A stretch of DNA of 64,000 bases from Nitrososphaerota archaeon. GTDB taxonomy: Archaea > Thermoproteota > Nitrososphaeria > Nitrososphaerales > UBA183. The DNA is taken from contig JAFMAU010000007.1 of the NCBI GenBank assembly GCA_029784825.1, forward strand, positions 13,810 to 77,809, in the 5' to 3' direction. Shown here piece after piece: positions 33,803 through 40,764 of the stretch (within the stretch, counting starts at the first letter, position 1; every line of letters begins with the position of its first letter). The notes below the pieces were generated by a model that was given only the letters and a program-made list of their open reading frames with translations, searched no databases and was not told the origin of the DNA. A program made the translations under genes and the position numbers.

Positions 33803-34732
33803 ATGCAGGCACTTGTGAAGTACCACGGCCTCAGGGACTGGAAGCTCAGGCTGCCCTATCACGACAGCATCTCGGTCAACACGACCAGTATGAAGACCGT
33901 AGCCACAATCACGGACAAAGAGAGGGGCGGCGTGTTCGTAGACGGCACGGCCAACGGGTCCGCAAACGTGAGGCTTGCAGGGGTGTTGGAGGGACTGGCT
34001 CCGGGGTCTGCTGTCGAGAGCTTCCGCATCGACAGCAAGAACATCCCCGCGGGCAGGGCGAAGGGCATCGGCTATTCCTCCTCGGCGGGGGCCGCGCTCA
34101 CGCTCCTCTGCCACAGGCTTCTTGTGGGGGGCGAGCCGGACATGAGGGAGCTGTCGAGGCGCGCACGCGTGTTCGCAGCTTCTGCATCGAGGTCGATGGT
34201 GGGAGGTTTCTCGCGCCTCTACGCCGGAAAGACCGACGAGGAGGCGTACTCTGAGCGGTTCGCAGACGGGAGAGAGATGGACCTGAGGATGGTCATCGTC
34301 CCGCTGCCCTCCAGGGTGAGGACCGAGGACGCGCACAAGGAGGTGCTGACCTCCCCCTTTTTCGATGCGAGGGTTGCGTCGGCGCAGAAGAGGTGCGACG
34401 AGATGGAGAAGGCGATCAGGGGCAACGACCTGGAGAGACTGGGCGTTCTTGCTGAGAGGGACACACTGGAGCTTCACAGCCTCACGATGACAGGCGAGAG
34501 CAGGCTGATCATAATGACAGAGGACTCGATACGGATCATAAGCAAGGTGAGGCAGCTGAGGAGCGAGGGGCTGGACGCCTACTTCTCACTGCAGACCGGC
34601 CCGTCGGTCTTCATCAACACCTCGGAGAGGCACGAGAAGAAGGTCTTCGCCGCGATTGCAAGGCTGGGATACAGGGCCTACTTCTCAAAGGTCGGCGGCG
34701 AAGCAAGAATAGTCGCTGCTCCCAAGGGTTAA
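33803..34732 (+). CDS. Mevalonate diphosphate decarboxylase-family GHMP enzyme, catalytic Asp replaced
   Basis: The 309-residue protein is a diphosphomevalonate decarboxylase homologue: LVKYHGLRDWKLRLPYHDSI at the N-terminus, the GHMP loop GIGYSSSAGAALTLL and ASASRSMVGGFSRLY with the conserved Arg. In the family the motif FDAGPN carries the catalytic Asp; here the aligned segment reads SLQTGPSVFI, so Gln replaces Asp. Loss of that Asp is known to favour phosphorylation without decarboxylation, so it may be a mevalonate kinase-type or bisphosphomevalonate decarboxylase enzyme of the archaeal isoprenoid pathway. The family is certain, the reaction is not. Confidence 0.85.
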   Translation: MQALVKYHGLRDWKLRLPYHDSISVNTTSMKTVATITDKERGGVFVDGTANGSANVRLAGVLEGLAPGSAVESFRIDSKNIPAGRAKGIGYSSSAGAALTLLCHRLLVGGEPDMRELSRRARVFAASASRSMVGGFSRLYAGKTDEEAYSERFADGREMDLRMVIVPLPSRVRTEDAHKEVLTSPFFDARVASAQKRCDEMEKAIRGNDLERLGVLAERDTLELHSLTMTGESRLIIMTEDSIRIISKVRQLRSEGLDAYFSLQTGPSVFINTSERHEKKVFAAIARLGYRAYFSKVGGEARIVAAPKG

Positions 34733-34743
34733 TACCCGCTCCC

Positions 34744-34974
34744 GTGCCGTCGGCGCAATTGGCCGCGAAGGTCAGGACCCTCGGCGAGTACCTGAAGGAA
34801 CTGGAGAAGACCAAGAAGGGCAAACCGGAGCAGGTGTCTGACGCCCTCGAGGTCTACCTGGACCTATGGAGGAAGGCGGTGGAGAGGGGAATCGTCAAGC
34901 AATCGGATGAAATCGAGGACGCCCTGTCAAAGGTCGAGCAGAGCGGCGGCCTCTACAAGGCTGCCGAACGCTAG
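34744..34974 (+). CDS. Small helical protein of unknown function
   Basis: The 76-residue product starts with GTG, is rich in Lys, Glu and Leu (KVRTLGEYLKELEKTKKGKP) and looks all-helical. It lies 11 bases after the decarboxylase homologue, so it is probably in that operon, and its stop overlaps the convergent SDR gene by four bases. No domain is recognised. Confidence 0.6.
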   Translation: MPSAQLAAKVRTLGEYLKELEKTKKGKPEQVSDALEVYLDLWRKAVERGIVKQSDEIEDALSKVEQSGGLYKAAER

Positions 34975-35720
34975 TGCGAGACTTCGCCGCCGTCTATGAC
35001 TATCGATTGCCCGGTGATGAAGCTGGACTCGTCGCTGGCGAGGAAGAGGGCCAGGCTGGCCGCGTCGCTCGGGCGTCCGAGCCTCTTCAGGGGGATGCCG
35101 GACCTGTAGTAGTCGAGCTGCTTCTTGTCGAGCCAATCGACCCATGTGGTCTCGAAAGAACCGAACACCATGCAGTTCACCCTCACCTTCGGGGCAAGGG
35201 TCCTGGCCAGCATCTTCGTCATGGTGACGACCGCGCCCTTTGCAGACGCATAGACGAGCCCCTCAACGTCTCCGCTCAGGGCTGGAGTCGAAGCGACGTT
35301 GACGATGGCGCCCCGCTTGGCCATCAGCGGGGCTGCTGCTTGGCTGCAGAGGAAGGTCCCGAAGGTGTCGACCGCGAAGACCTTCTGCCACATCTGGAGG
35401 GTCGTGTCCTTGAGCTTGGGAGCCCATATCGAGCTGTCCGCCAATCCTGCGTTGTTCACCAGTATGTCGAGCCCGCCGAGGAGCCGCCGGGCCTCCGAGA
35501 ACATCCTCTTTACGCTCGCGGGGTCGGCTACGTCGCCGCCTACGGCGTAAGCCCGTCCGCCGGCTCGCTTGATTCCCCTGACGACATCCTCTGCGTCTCG
35601 CTCGGATTTCCTGTAACTGACTGCGACACGGGCACCCTCCTTGGCAAAGAGGCGAGCGATCTCGGCGCCTATCCCGCGCGAAGAACCTGTCACGAAGGCC
35701 CTCTTGCCCACGAGCCTCAT
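34971..35720 (-). CDS. Short-chain dehydrogenase/reductase
   Basis: ATG 35720 is chosen because a TATA-like CCCTTAAGAC is centred 30 bases upstream; it gives 249 residues starting MRLVGKRAFVTGSSRGIGAE. The NAD(P) motif TGSSRGIG, LDILVNNAG, the catalytic Ser in VNVASTPAL and YASAKG (Tyr and Lys) are all present. GIPLKRLGRPSDAASLALFLASDE is typical of FabG-like classical SDRs. Substrate is unknown. Confidence 0.92.
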   Translation of the reverse strand: MRLVGKRAFVTGSSRGIGAEIARLFAKEGARVAVSYRKSERDAEDVVRGIKRAGGRAYAVGGDVADPASVKRMFSEARRLLGGLDILVNNAGLADSSIWAPKLKDTTLQMWQKVFAVDTFGTFLCSQAAAPLMAKRGAIVNVASTPALSGDVEGLVYASAKGAVVTMTKMLARTLAPKVRVNCMVFGSFETTWVDWLDKKQLDYYRSGIPLKRLGRPSDAASLALFLASDESSFITGQSIVIDGGEVSH

Positions 35721-35818
35721 TCGAAATCGGCGGGCCATTCGAGTGTCTTAAGGGTTTGACACGAGAGCCGACCCGCAGAAGCGAAGATTTTAGCGCGTCC
35801 AATGAGAACCGGCCACCA

Positions 35819-36349
35819 ATGAAGCTGCTTTTCGAAGAGAGGCTGAGGGCGATCCGTGGCCCGCCCTCTGATAGGTTGACCGCCATCGGCGTGAAGGCAG
35901 GGATGAGCGTCGCCGACCTGGGGGCGGGAAGGGGATACTACGCCCTGGCGGCAGCCGAAATCGTCGGCAGTGTTGGCGAGCTCTATGCGGTCGAGCCGGA
36001 CAAGGTCCGCGCTGCCATGATCGAAGGCAGGGCGGCCGGCGAGGGGCTCGCCAACCTGCGGGTCATCGCCAACGGAGCGGAGGACCTCACAGCGATACCC
36101 GGGTCTTCGGTTGACCTCGCATTCTCGATGAACTCCATGCACCACTTCAACGACAGGATGGCGGTCTTCTCAGAAGTCGCGAGAGTCCTGAAGCCGGGGA
36201 GCAGGTTCTACGTCAGGGACATCATGAAGTCCTGGGTCAATGGGCACGGAACACGCAGGGAGCAGGTGGCCGAGATGCCGGGCCCGGGATTCTCGGACAG
36301 GAAGGTCAGGGTCACCCGGTCGACACTGGAAGCGACATTCACGAAGTGA
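35819..36349 (+). CDS. Class I SAM-dependent methyltransferase
   Basis: ATG 35819 is preferred because an ATTTTAGC box lies about 28 bases upstream; the product is 176 residues. SAM motif I is VADLGAGRGYYALAA, followed by ELYAVEPDKVRAAM and DLAFSMNSMHHFNDRM. The sequence resembles UbiE/ArsM-like small-molecule methyltransferases but lacks clustered cysteines, so arsenic methylation is unlikely. It is convergent with the HEAT-repeat gene (3-base gap). Confidence 0.85.
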   Translation: MKLLFEERLRAIRGPPSDRLTAIGVKAGMSVADLGAGRGYYALAAAEIVGSVGELYAVEPDKVRAAMIEGRAAGEGLANLRVIANGAEDLTAIPGSSVDLAFSMNSMHHFNDRMAVFSEVARVLKPGSRFYVRDIMKSWVNGHGTRREQVAEMPGPGFSDRKVRVTRSTLEATFTK

Positions 36350-36352
36350 GGC

Positions 36353-36862
36353 TCAAGGCCTCGGAGCTCTGTCCCGGGCTGTTGCACCGACGGAGTACTT
36401 CTTCAGGAACTCGATGTTGAAGAGGGAAGCGCGCGCAGAGTTGCTGACGATGGCCTCCTTGTCGGCGAGCACCTTGCGGAGCGAAGCTTCCGCCGAAGGG
36501 CTCCCTATGGAGCCCAGCGCCGCCGCAGATTCGTGCCTCACTATCGGGTCGCGGTCTGTGAGCGCAGCCTTCTCCAGAGCCTCGTTCGCCGCCGAGAGCC
36601 CGATCTGACCGAGAGAGAATGCCGCCTCGTGGCGGACGAGCGGGTCGGGGTCGTGGAAGAGCACGTCAGAGAGGGCGGGGATCGATTTCGCGCCTCCCAC
36701 CTCGGCTAGAATGCAAACCGCGTGGACCCTAAGAACGAGGCTCGGTTCTTTCTTCAGCACCTGGATGAAGTAGCTCTCTTCCTTGCTGGTGAAGGCCGAC
36801 TCCATCCCTTTCATTACCTCGACGCAGTGCGCTTCGTTGTCTATGATTGTTGAGGTGTACAA
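36353..36862 (-). CDS. HEAT-repeat (PBS-lyase type) protein
   Basis: TTG 36862 fits a leaderless start: the minus-strand TATA GTTTATAG is 26-30 bases upstream. The 169-residue product has tandem HEAT repeats: VLRVHAVCILAEVGGAKSIP, LVRHEAAFSLGQIGLSAANE, IVRHESAAALGSIGSPSAEA, ending IVSNSARASLFNIEFLKKY. Such repeats form a protein-binding solenoid, often in chaperones or lyases of modified cofactors. Partner is unknown. ATGs further in are alternative starts. Confidence 0.82.
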   Translation of the reverse strand: MYTSTIIDNEAHCVEVMKGMESAFTSKEESYFIQVLKKEPSLVLRVHAVCILAEVGGAKSIPALSDVLFHDPDPLVRHEAAFSLGQIGLSAANEALEKAALTDRDPIVRHESAAALGSIGSPSAEASLRKVLADKEAIVSNSARASLFNIEFLKKYSVGATARDRAPRP

Positions 36863-37024
36863 TCCGCCCGGTCCGCCGGCTCTTGAGTCTATAAACAGAG
36901 CGGGACTGTCGCGGTGCGGCCGACGGATTGGGCTGATTTCAGTTTCAGGCACCCCCCAATTAGCGGACCGCTGTAAGGTTCGCAATTCAAATCAGCGCCC
37001 GACCACTGAGCATTCGCCGGTGCG
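36863..37024. other. Intergenic region between HEAT gene and homing endonuclease
   Basis: The only feature I can support in these 162 bases is the HEAT-gene TATA at 36889-36896. A tRNA-like D-arm and anticodon stem can be drawn on the minus strand, but no T-arm fits, so no RNA gene is called. Confidence 0.4.
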
Positions 37025-37654
37025 TTGACAACCATCAGCCCCGAAATGGCAGAGGCAGTAGGTTTGCTTCTGGGCGACGGATGCGTTTCCAGGTACTTGT
37101 CAAGGGGTAGACCATACTTCGAGGTCGCCTTCAATGCCAGCCCATCGGAGTTCGGTTACTACCGAACACTCGTCAAGCCCACTCTGGAGTCGGAGCTTGG
37201 CGTCAGTGGGCGTCTTTATCTCAGAAGCGACAACACCACGAGATATCACATCTTCGGAATGAAGGCGGCGTGCTACTTCATGGAGATTGGCATCCCGGCG
37301 GGAAAGAAAAGGGATGCTTCCATTCCCAAGGTCATAATCGGGAGCGGCCAAGCCGTTCCATTCATCAGGGGTCTGTACCACGCGGAAGGGTCACTATACC
37401 GAAGGTACTCGAAACAGTACGCCTGCCATGCGAGATTGTACTCGAATCTCCTCATGATCCAGATCAGAATGAAGCTTGGAACTCTTATGGCGCAGTTGCG
37501 CCACGAGCTTTCTAGTCTTGGAATAGCCACCAACACACTCGGAAGCAAGGACGGGGTCTTCACGTTGAGAATCACAGACCAAGGGGAGATAGCCAAGTTC
37601 TTCAAAATAGTAAGACCGAGATACAAAACGAAGGTGGCACCAACAATCTTTTAA
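37025..37654 (+). CDS. Free-standing LAGLIDADG homing endonuclease
   Basis: The 209-residue protein has two LAGLIDADG motifs, MAEAVGLLLGDGCVS near residue 8 and FIRGLYHAEGSLYRR near residue 113, each with the acidic residue. It therefore looks like a complete monomeric double-motif homing endonuclease like those of archaeal rRNA/tRNA introns. No extein or splicing blocks flank it, so it is not an intein. Codon use is more AT-rich than its neighbours, consistent with transfer. Start TTG 37025 or ATG 37046. It ends 27 bases before a tRNA-Lys gene full of introns. Confidence 0.85.
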   Translation: MTTISPEMAEAVGLLLGDGCVSRYLSRGRPYFEVAFNASPSEFGYYRTLVKPTLESELGVSGRLYLRSDNTTRYHIFGMKAACYFMEIGIPAGKKRDASIPKVIIGSGQAVPFIRGLYHAEGSLYRRYSKQYACHARLYSNLLMIQIRMKLGTLMAQLRHELSSLGIATNTLGSKDGVFTLRITDQGEIAKFFKIVRPRYKTKVAPTIF

Positions 37655-37681
37655 TCAATCACAGAGAGGCAGCGCCCCAGC

Positions 37682-37808
37682 GGGCCTGTGGCTCAGTGCA
37701 AGAAACATTGCGAGAAGCCAGGTTAGAGAGATTCGTCCTGGATCGGCTGGCTCTTAGCTAGCTAGTGGGGACACCAGCATGTCGTGGGTTCGAATCCCAC
37801 CAGGCCCG
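37682..37808 (+). tRNA. tRNA-Lys(CTT) with three non-canonical introns
   Basis: The acceptor GGGCCTG (37682-37688) pairs with CAGGCCC (37801-37807). The T-arm is GTGGG-TTCGAAT-CCCAC (37784-37800). The anticodon stem GCTGG/CTAGC encloses loop CTCTTAG, with anticodon CTT at 37753-37755. A normal 75-base tRNA appears only if three inserts are removed: about 37697-37717 in the D-loop (21 bases, internal GCAA/TTGC hairpin), about 37729-37743 between the last two D-stem bases (15), and about 37767-37782 in the variable loop (16). Exact borders can shift by one or two bases. There is no canonical 37/38 intron. A TATA-like TCTTTTAATC lies about 30 bases upstream. Confidence 0.88.
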
Positions 37809-37824
37809 CATAGCGCTCACACAC

Positions 37825-37832
37825 TGTGGACC
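37825..37832. repeat. Left target-site duplication
   Basis: TGTGGACC immediately before the left terminal inverted repeat; it matches seven of eight bases of CGTGGACC at 40813-40820 just after the right repeat. Confidence 0.7.
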
Positions 37833-37880
37833 GGTCCTGCTTCGTCGACGGGGGGATGAGAACGGGTGTTTCGTTTGGGG
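37833..37880 (+). repeat. Left terminal inverted repeat (48 bp)
   Basis: Begins GGTCCTGCTTCGTCGACGGG and ends GTTTCGTTTGGGG. It matches the reverse complement of 40765-40812 at 46 of 48 positions (mismatches at repeat positions 4 and 12). Confidence 0.95.
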
Positions 37881-37935
37881 AGGATGGAACAGGTTGCCTG
37901 ACCCCTCCCTCTCAACAAGATTCAGCCTCTATCAC

Positions 37936-37945
37936 GCTTAAAATA
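37936..37945 (+). promoter_or_regulatory. Promoter of transposon protease gene
   Basis: GCTTAAAATA is centred near 37942, 26 bases before the TTG at 37968, giving a predicted leaderless transcript starting just inside the left repeat. Confidence 0.5.
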
Positions 37946-37967
37946 GGCCAATCTGGTCGCTCGCCTG

Positions 37968-38879
37968 TTGAGCGGGGAAGCCCACAGAGAAGTCATTTCA
38001 ATGGTTCTCCCTCCTGAGGTCTCACTATACTATCCAGAGGTGCTCAGAGTCATCAAGGAGCTTGACAAGGTGTCATGGCCAAAAGAACAGACGAGAATCG
38101 ACCTTCTCCTGAACTCGTGGGGAGGCGACGCGCACTCGGCCTTCAAGATGGTTCTACTTTTGAGGTCACACTGTAATACCCTCAACATTGTCGTGCCGCT
38201 GATGGCTAAGAGCGCCGCGACTTTGATGTGCTTGGGTGCCGATAGAATCTACATGAATGGAAAATCTGAGCTTGGCCCCTTGGATGCTCAATTAGAACAT
38301 CCCCATGTCCAAGGGTTCTGGATATCCTCAAGGGACGAAGTAGATGCCCTGAGCTATCTTGAGTATGTGGCGGAAATGTGGGCAGAGGATTTGGCGGTCA
38401 AAGCCATAGCACCAGAAATAACCAGAAACCTCGGACTGAAAGCGAGAGATTCCCTCGAACTGGCATTCAAATATACCGCCGAGGTATTGAAGCCCGTCGT
38501 CGAGCAGATAGACCCTCTGATTGTGAACATGAGCTTCCGCGAGCTTGAAATGACCGAAAAGTATGCGCGAGAACTACTTACGAGGTTCATGCTAAGGGGA
38601 GACGCGGACGCTGAGAAACTCGCGGCGTCGATTGCCAACGAGCTTGTGAACGAATACTATGAACATGGCTACGTGATTGACATAAATGAGGCAAGGCGTC
38701 TCAAACTCAAAGTGGCGGAGTTTTCCAATCTGGAGAACCACGAGAAATTCTGGCAACACTACATCAACCTTGAGGAGAAGCACGAGCCTGAGATTAAGCT
38801 CATAACCGAAGAAATATTAGGAACGGACGCCTCAGAGCACGCTGGGGGAGAGGTAAATGGACAGAGTAGTAAGAGTTAG
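37968..38879 (+). CDS. ClpP-fold serine protease, SDH-like (SDH_sah/SppA superfamily), transposon cargo
   Basis: The 303-residue protein has the crotonase/ClpP fold of the serine dehydrogenase proteinase (SDH) family. IDLLLNSWGGDAHSAFKMV gives the oxyanion Gly-Gly near residue 52, VVPLMAKSAATLMCLGAD has the likely nucleophile Ser82, and SELGPLDAQL near residue 100 is a family hallmark. A helical C-terminal half follows. No signal peptide or clear membrane helix is seen. TTG 37968 is supported by a TATA box 26 bases upstream. It overlaps the next small ORF by 23 bases. Its use to a transposon is unknown; the family recurs on mobile DNA. Confidence 0.85.
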   Translation: MSGEAHREVISMVLPPEVSLYYPEVLRVIKELDKVSWPKEQTRIDLLLNSWGGDAHSAFKMVLLLRSHCNTLNIVVPLMAKSAATLMCLGADRIYMNGKSELGPLDAQLEHPHVQGFWISSRDEVDALSYLEYVAEMWAEDLAVKAIAPEITRNLGLKARDSLELAFKYTAEVLKPVVEQIDPLIVNMSFRELEMTEKYARELLTRFMLRGDADAEKLAASIANELVNEYYEHGYVIDINEARRLKLKVAEFSNLENHEKFWQHYINLEEKHEPEIKLITEEILGTDASEHAGGEVNGQSSKS

Positions 38880-39048
38880 AATGAGGAAGAGGCCTCTGAC
38901 GCAGGTAGTTCCCCGAACGGTCAGGGTTGGCGACAGAGTAAGCAGGCCATCAAGAATTAGTGAGATAGCCCGAATACACAGGATGAGAAGGGCCAAGAGA
39001 CTCAGAACGAGACGCGTGGCCCTAACGCCATTGGTCTTCGCTGGTTAG
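38857..39048 (+). CDS. Small highly basic protein, transposon cargo
   Basis: The 63-residue product has about 20 Arg/Lys (IARIHRMRRAKRLRTRRVAL) and no recognised fold. Its ATG lies inside the protease gene (23-base overlap), so it is probably translated with it. The charge suggests nucleic-acid binding or membrane interaction. Its stop overlaps the end of the convergent AbrB-like gene by four bases. Confidence 0.6.
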   Translation: MDRVVRVRMRKRPLTQVVPRTVRVGDRVSRPSRISEIARIHRMRRAKRLRTRRVALTPLVFAG

Positions 39049-39215
39049 TTCTCCTTCGATTTTTCTATAGTCAGTTTCCCGTCATGTTTACGGGTCGCCA
39101 ACTCATCGCCTTGCTGCCACCCCAACTCTTCCACTTCATCTGGCGGAATGACAACTGTCCATCGGAAGTATTCCTTCCCTTTCACTTCTCTCGTCTTCTG
39201 CTTCTGTAGCCGCAT
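39045..39215 (-). CDS. AbrB/SpoVT-like DNA-binding protein, transposon-encoded regulator
   Basis: The 56-residue protein begins MRLQKQKTREVKGKEYFRWT and contains the swapped-hairpin AbrB pattern VVIPPDEVEELGWQQGDELA followed by DGKLTIEK. Such proteins are antitoxins or transition-state regulators. It is divergent from the transposase operon, and four 12-base palindromes lie in the gap, so autorepression and repression of the transposase are likely (inference). Confidence 0.82.
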   Translation of the reverse strand: MRLQKQKTREVKGKEYFRWTVVIPPDEVEELGWQQGDELATRKHDGKLTIEKSKEN

Positions 39216-39233
39216 TACGTCAGGAGGCGTGCC

Positions 39234-39303
39234 TTAGACACCTAATAAGCCTTTAGATACCTAAAGCCTTATATGATTAGGTATCTAAGGGTTAGGTGCC
39301 TAA
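39234..39303. promoter_or_regulatory. Four palindromic operator sites around a TATA box
   Basis: Four 12-base near-palindromes of consensus TTAGRYRYCTAA occur at 39234-39245 (TTAGACACCTAA), 39253-39264 (TTAGATACCTAA), 39277-39288 (TTAGGTATCTAA) and 39292-39303 (TTAGGTGCCTAA). The middle two are exact reverse complements of each other and flank the AT-rich CCTTATATGATT (39267-39278), a good TATA box for the rightward micro-ORF/transposase transcript. Confidence 0.85.
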
Positions 39304-39304
39304 C

Positions 39305-39391
39305 ATGAGCCAAGATGAACTCCGCCGAGAACTCGGGGACGAGGAGTATTTTGAGCGCCTCGAAGCAGAATGGGAAGGAATGGACAGATGA
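39305..39391 (+). CDS. 28-residue acidic micro-ORF upstream of transposase
   Basis: ATG 39305 follows the operator cluster and lies about 32 bases after the TATA box, so it would be the first translated ORF of the transposase transcript. The product begins MSQDELRRELGDEEYFERLE and is mostly acidic and helical. Its stop overlaps an ATG of a 14-codon ORF (39388-39432) that in turn runs into the transposase start region, suggesting stepwise translational coupling. Confidence 0.5.
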   Translation: MSQDELRRELGDEEYFERLEAEWEGMDR

Positions 39392-39413
39392 ACGATTCCC
39401 GCCGAGATAGGGG

Positions 39414-40562
39414 GTGGCAATCGCCAAGATGAATGTCATCAGCGAGAACGCAGATGGTTCTTTCAGCGTCCCTTCTCAGTCGGTCGGGGAAATCGCCTAT
39501 CTCGTCAGAGTCGTTAATGGTCAGTATCAATGCAATTGCCCAGACTTCAAGCAGAGGCATGAGGAGATTGAGATGCGCAAACACATCCATGCGACACGCT
39601 TCTGGGTCGCGGCAAGGGTCGAGTTAGAGCAGAAGCCCAAGCCCAAGGTCTTCGCAGACGACGCTGTTCAATGCGGGAAGTGTGGTTCAATCCGCGTGGT
39701 GAAGAACGGAACCAAGAGGCAGGGGCAGGCCTTCGTCTGTAAGGACTGCGGACACAAGTTCACCGAGAAGAGCCTAATCCGAGGGTCGAGATACACGCCC
39801 GAGGTGGTCAGCCTCACCCTCGACCCCTATTTCTCAGGGATGAGCCTTCGGAAGATTGCACGCACCATGAACAGCCACTACGGGCTTGGGCTCGGCAACG
39901 CCACCATCTACAGATGGATTCAGAAGTTCGTCCCAAGGATAAGCGAGTATGTCAGCACCCTCTCGCCCGAACTCTCGGACACTTGGCACGCGGACGAAGT
40001 GTTCCTCAAGATGAAGGGGGGTCAGGACATCAGGACGAGAGGGGGCAACATGACGAACATGGCCTACCTCTGGAACGTGATGGACAGGAGAACGCGGTTC
40101 CTTCTGGCCTCGAAACTCTCGAAGTTCAGGGGTGTTGGGGGCGCGGCTCGGGCTCTGCGTGAGGCCTCGAAAAACGCGGGCGGGAGCCAGCCAGAGAGAA
40201 TCTTCACGGACGGCCTGAACGCCTACTCGGAGGGAATCTCCTTCGCGTTCACGGGCAAGAAGCCTGAGCATATCGCAAAGGTCGGAGTCAGGAAGCCACA
40301 CGCGATAAACAACAGAATTGAACGCCTAAACGGGACGGTCAGGGAGAGGATGAAGGTTCAGAGAGGATGGAAGACGATGACGACCTCGATTGCCGAAGGC
40401 CAGAGAATCCACTACAATTTCGTGAAGCCTCACGCGGCCTTAGAAGGCCAAACACCCGCAGAGAGGGCAGGGGTGGGAATCGAAATAAGGAACAAATGGT
40501 TGGGCCCGATTCAAAGGGCTCTGGAGAATAGGTCTGAACAAATGGATAGCGGTGTCGATTGA
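39414..40562 (+). CDS. DDE transposase with N-terminal SWIM-like zinc finger and zinc ribbon
   Basis: The 382-residue protein has a SWIM-like motif (CNCPDFKQ at residues 40-47 and KHIHA at 57-60), a zinc ribbon (CGKCGS at 87 and CKDCGHKF at 109), a helix-turn-helix segment (GMSLRKIARTMNSHYGLGLG) and a DDE nuclease core: WHADEVFLK (Asp194), IFTDGLNAY (Asp266) and NNRIERLNGTVRERMK (Glu303). The core resembles IS6/IS240-type transposases. All catalytic residues are present, so it may be active. Start GTG 39414 or ATG 39429. It overlaps the downstream membrane ORF by 11 bases. Confidence 0.9.
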   Translation: MAIAKMNVISENADGSFSVPSQSVGEIAYLVRVVNGQYQCNCPDFKQRHEEIEMRKHIHATRFWVAARVELEQKPKPKVFADDAVQCGKCGSIRVVKNGTKRQGQAFVCKDCGHKFTEKSLIRGSRYTPEVVSLTLDPYFSGMSLRKIARTMNSHYGLGLGNATIYRWIQKFVPRISEYVSTLSPELSDTWHADEVFLKMKGGQDIRTRGGNMTNMAYLWNVMDRRTRFLLASKLSKFRGVGGAARALREASKNAGGSQPERIFTDGLNAYSEGISFAFTGKKPEHIAKVGVRKPHAINNRIERLNGTVRERMKVQRGWKTMTTSIAEGQRIHYNFVKPHAALEGQTPAERAGVGIEIRNKWLGPIQRALENRSEQMDSGVD

Positions 40563-40758
40563 ATCCATCTTCTTCTTACTCATCCTTTTGCCTCTTGCAA
40601 TCATGTTCGAATCAGCATGGTCGCCCAACTTTGACAGTCTCATCCAATCGAATCCACTCTTCTGGATTCTCAAAATCATTTTCTTGCTCCAACTTGGAAG
40701 TGTTGCCGTGGTCGCCCTTTGGGTCTGCACAGTTAGAAAAACCCTCAGAGGCTACTGA
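40552..40758 (+). CDS. Small two-TM membrane protein, transposon cargo
   Basis: GTG 40552 overlaps the transposase end. The 68-residue product has two hydrophobic helices (SIFFLLILLPLAIMF and IIFLLQLGSVAVVALWVC) and a basic C-terminus, and ends seven bases before the right inverted repeat. No homologue is recognised. It may be a hitchhiking membrane peptide or an accessory of transposition. Confidence 0.55.
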   Translation: MSIESIFFLLILLPLAIMFESAWSPNFDSLIQSNPLFWILKIIFLLQLGSVAVVALWVCTVRKTLRGY

Positions 40759-40764
40759 TTATCC

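Noticed and set aside
36921..37019. tRNA-like fold on the minus strand (7-bp acceptor-like pairing, GCTC/GGGC D-stem, CGCTG/CAGCG stem)
   Set aside because: No T-arm with a TTCRA loop can be placed even with introns, position 8 is not T, and spacing before the D-stem is wrong; likely chance or a decayed relic.
39234..39303. CRISPR-like array of four short repeats
   Set aside because: Repeats are 12-base palindromes with irregular 3-12-base gaps and sequence differences; operator sites explain them better. No CRISPR array or cas gene is seen in the window.
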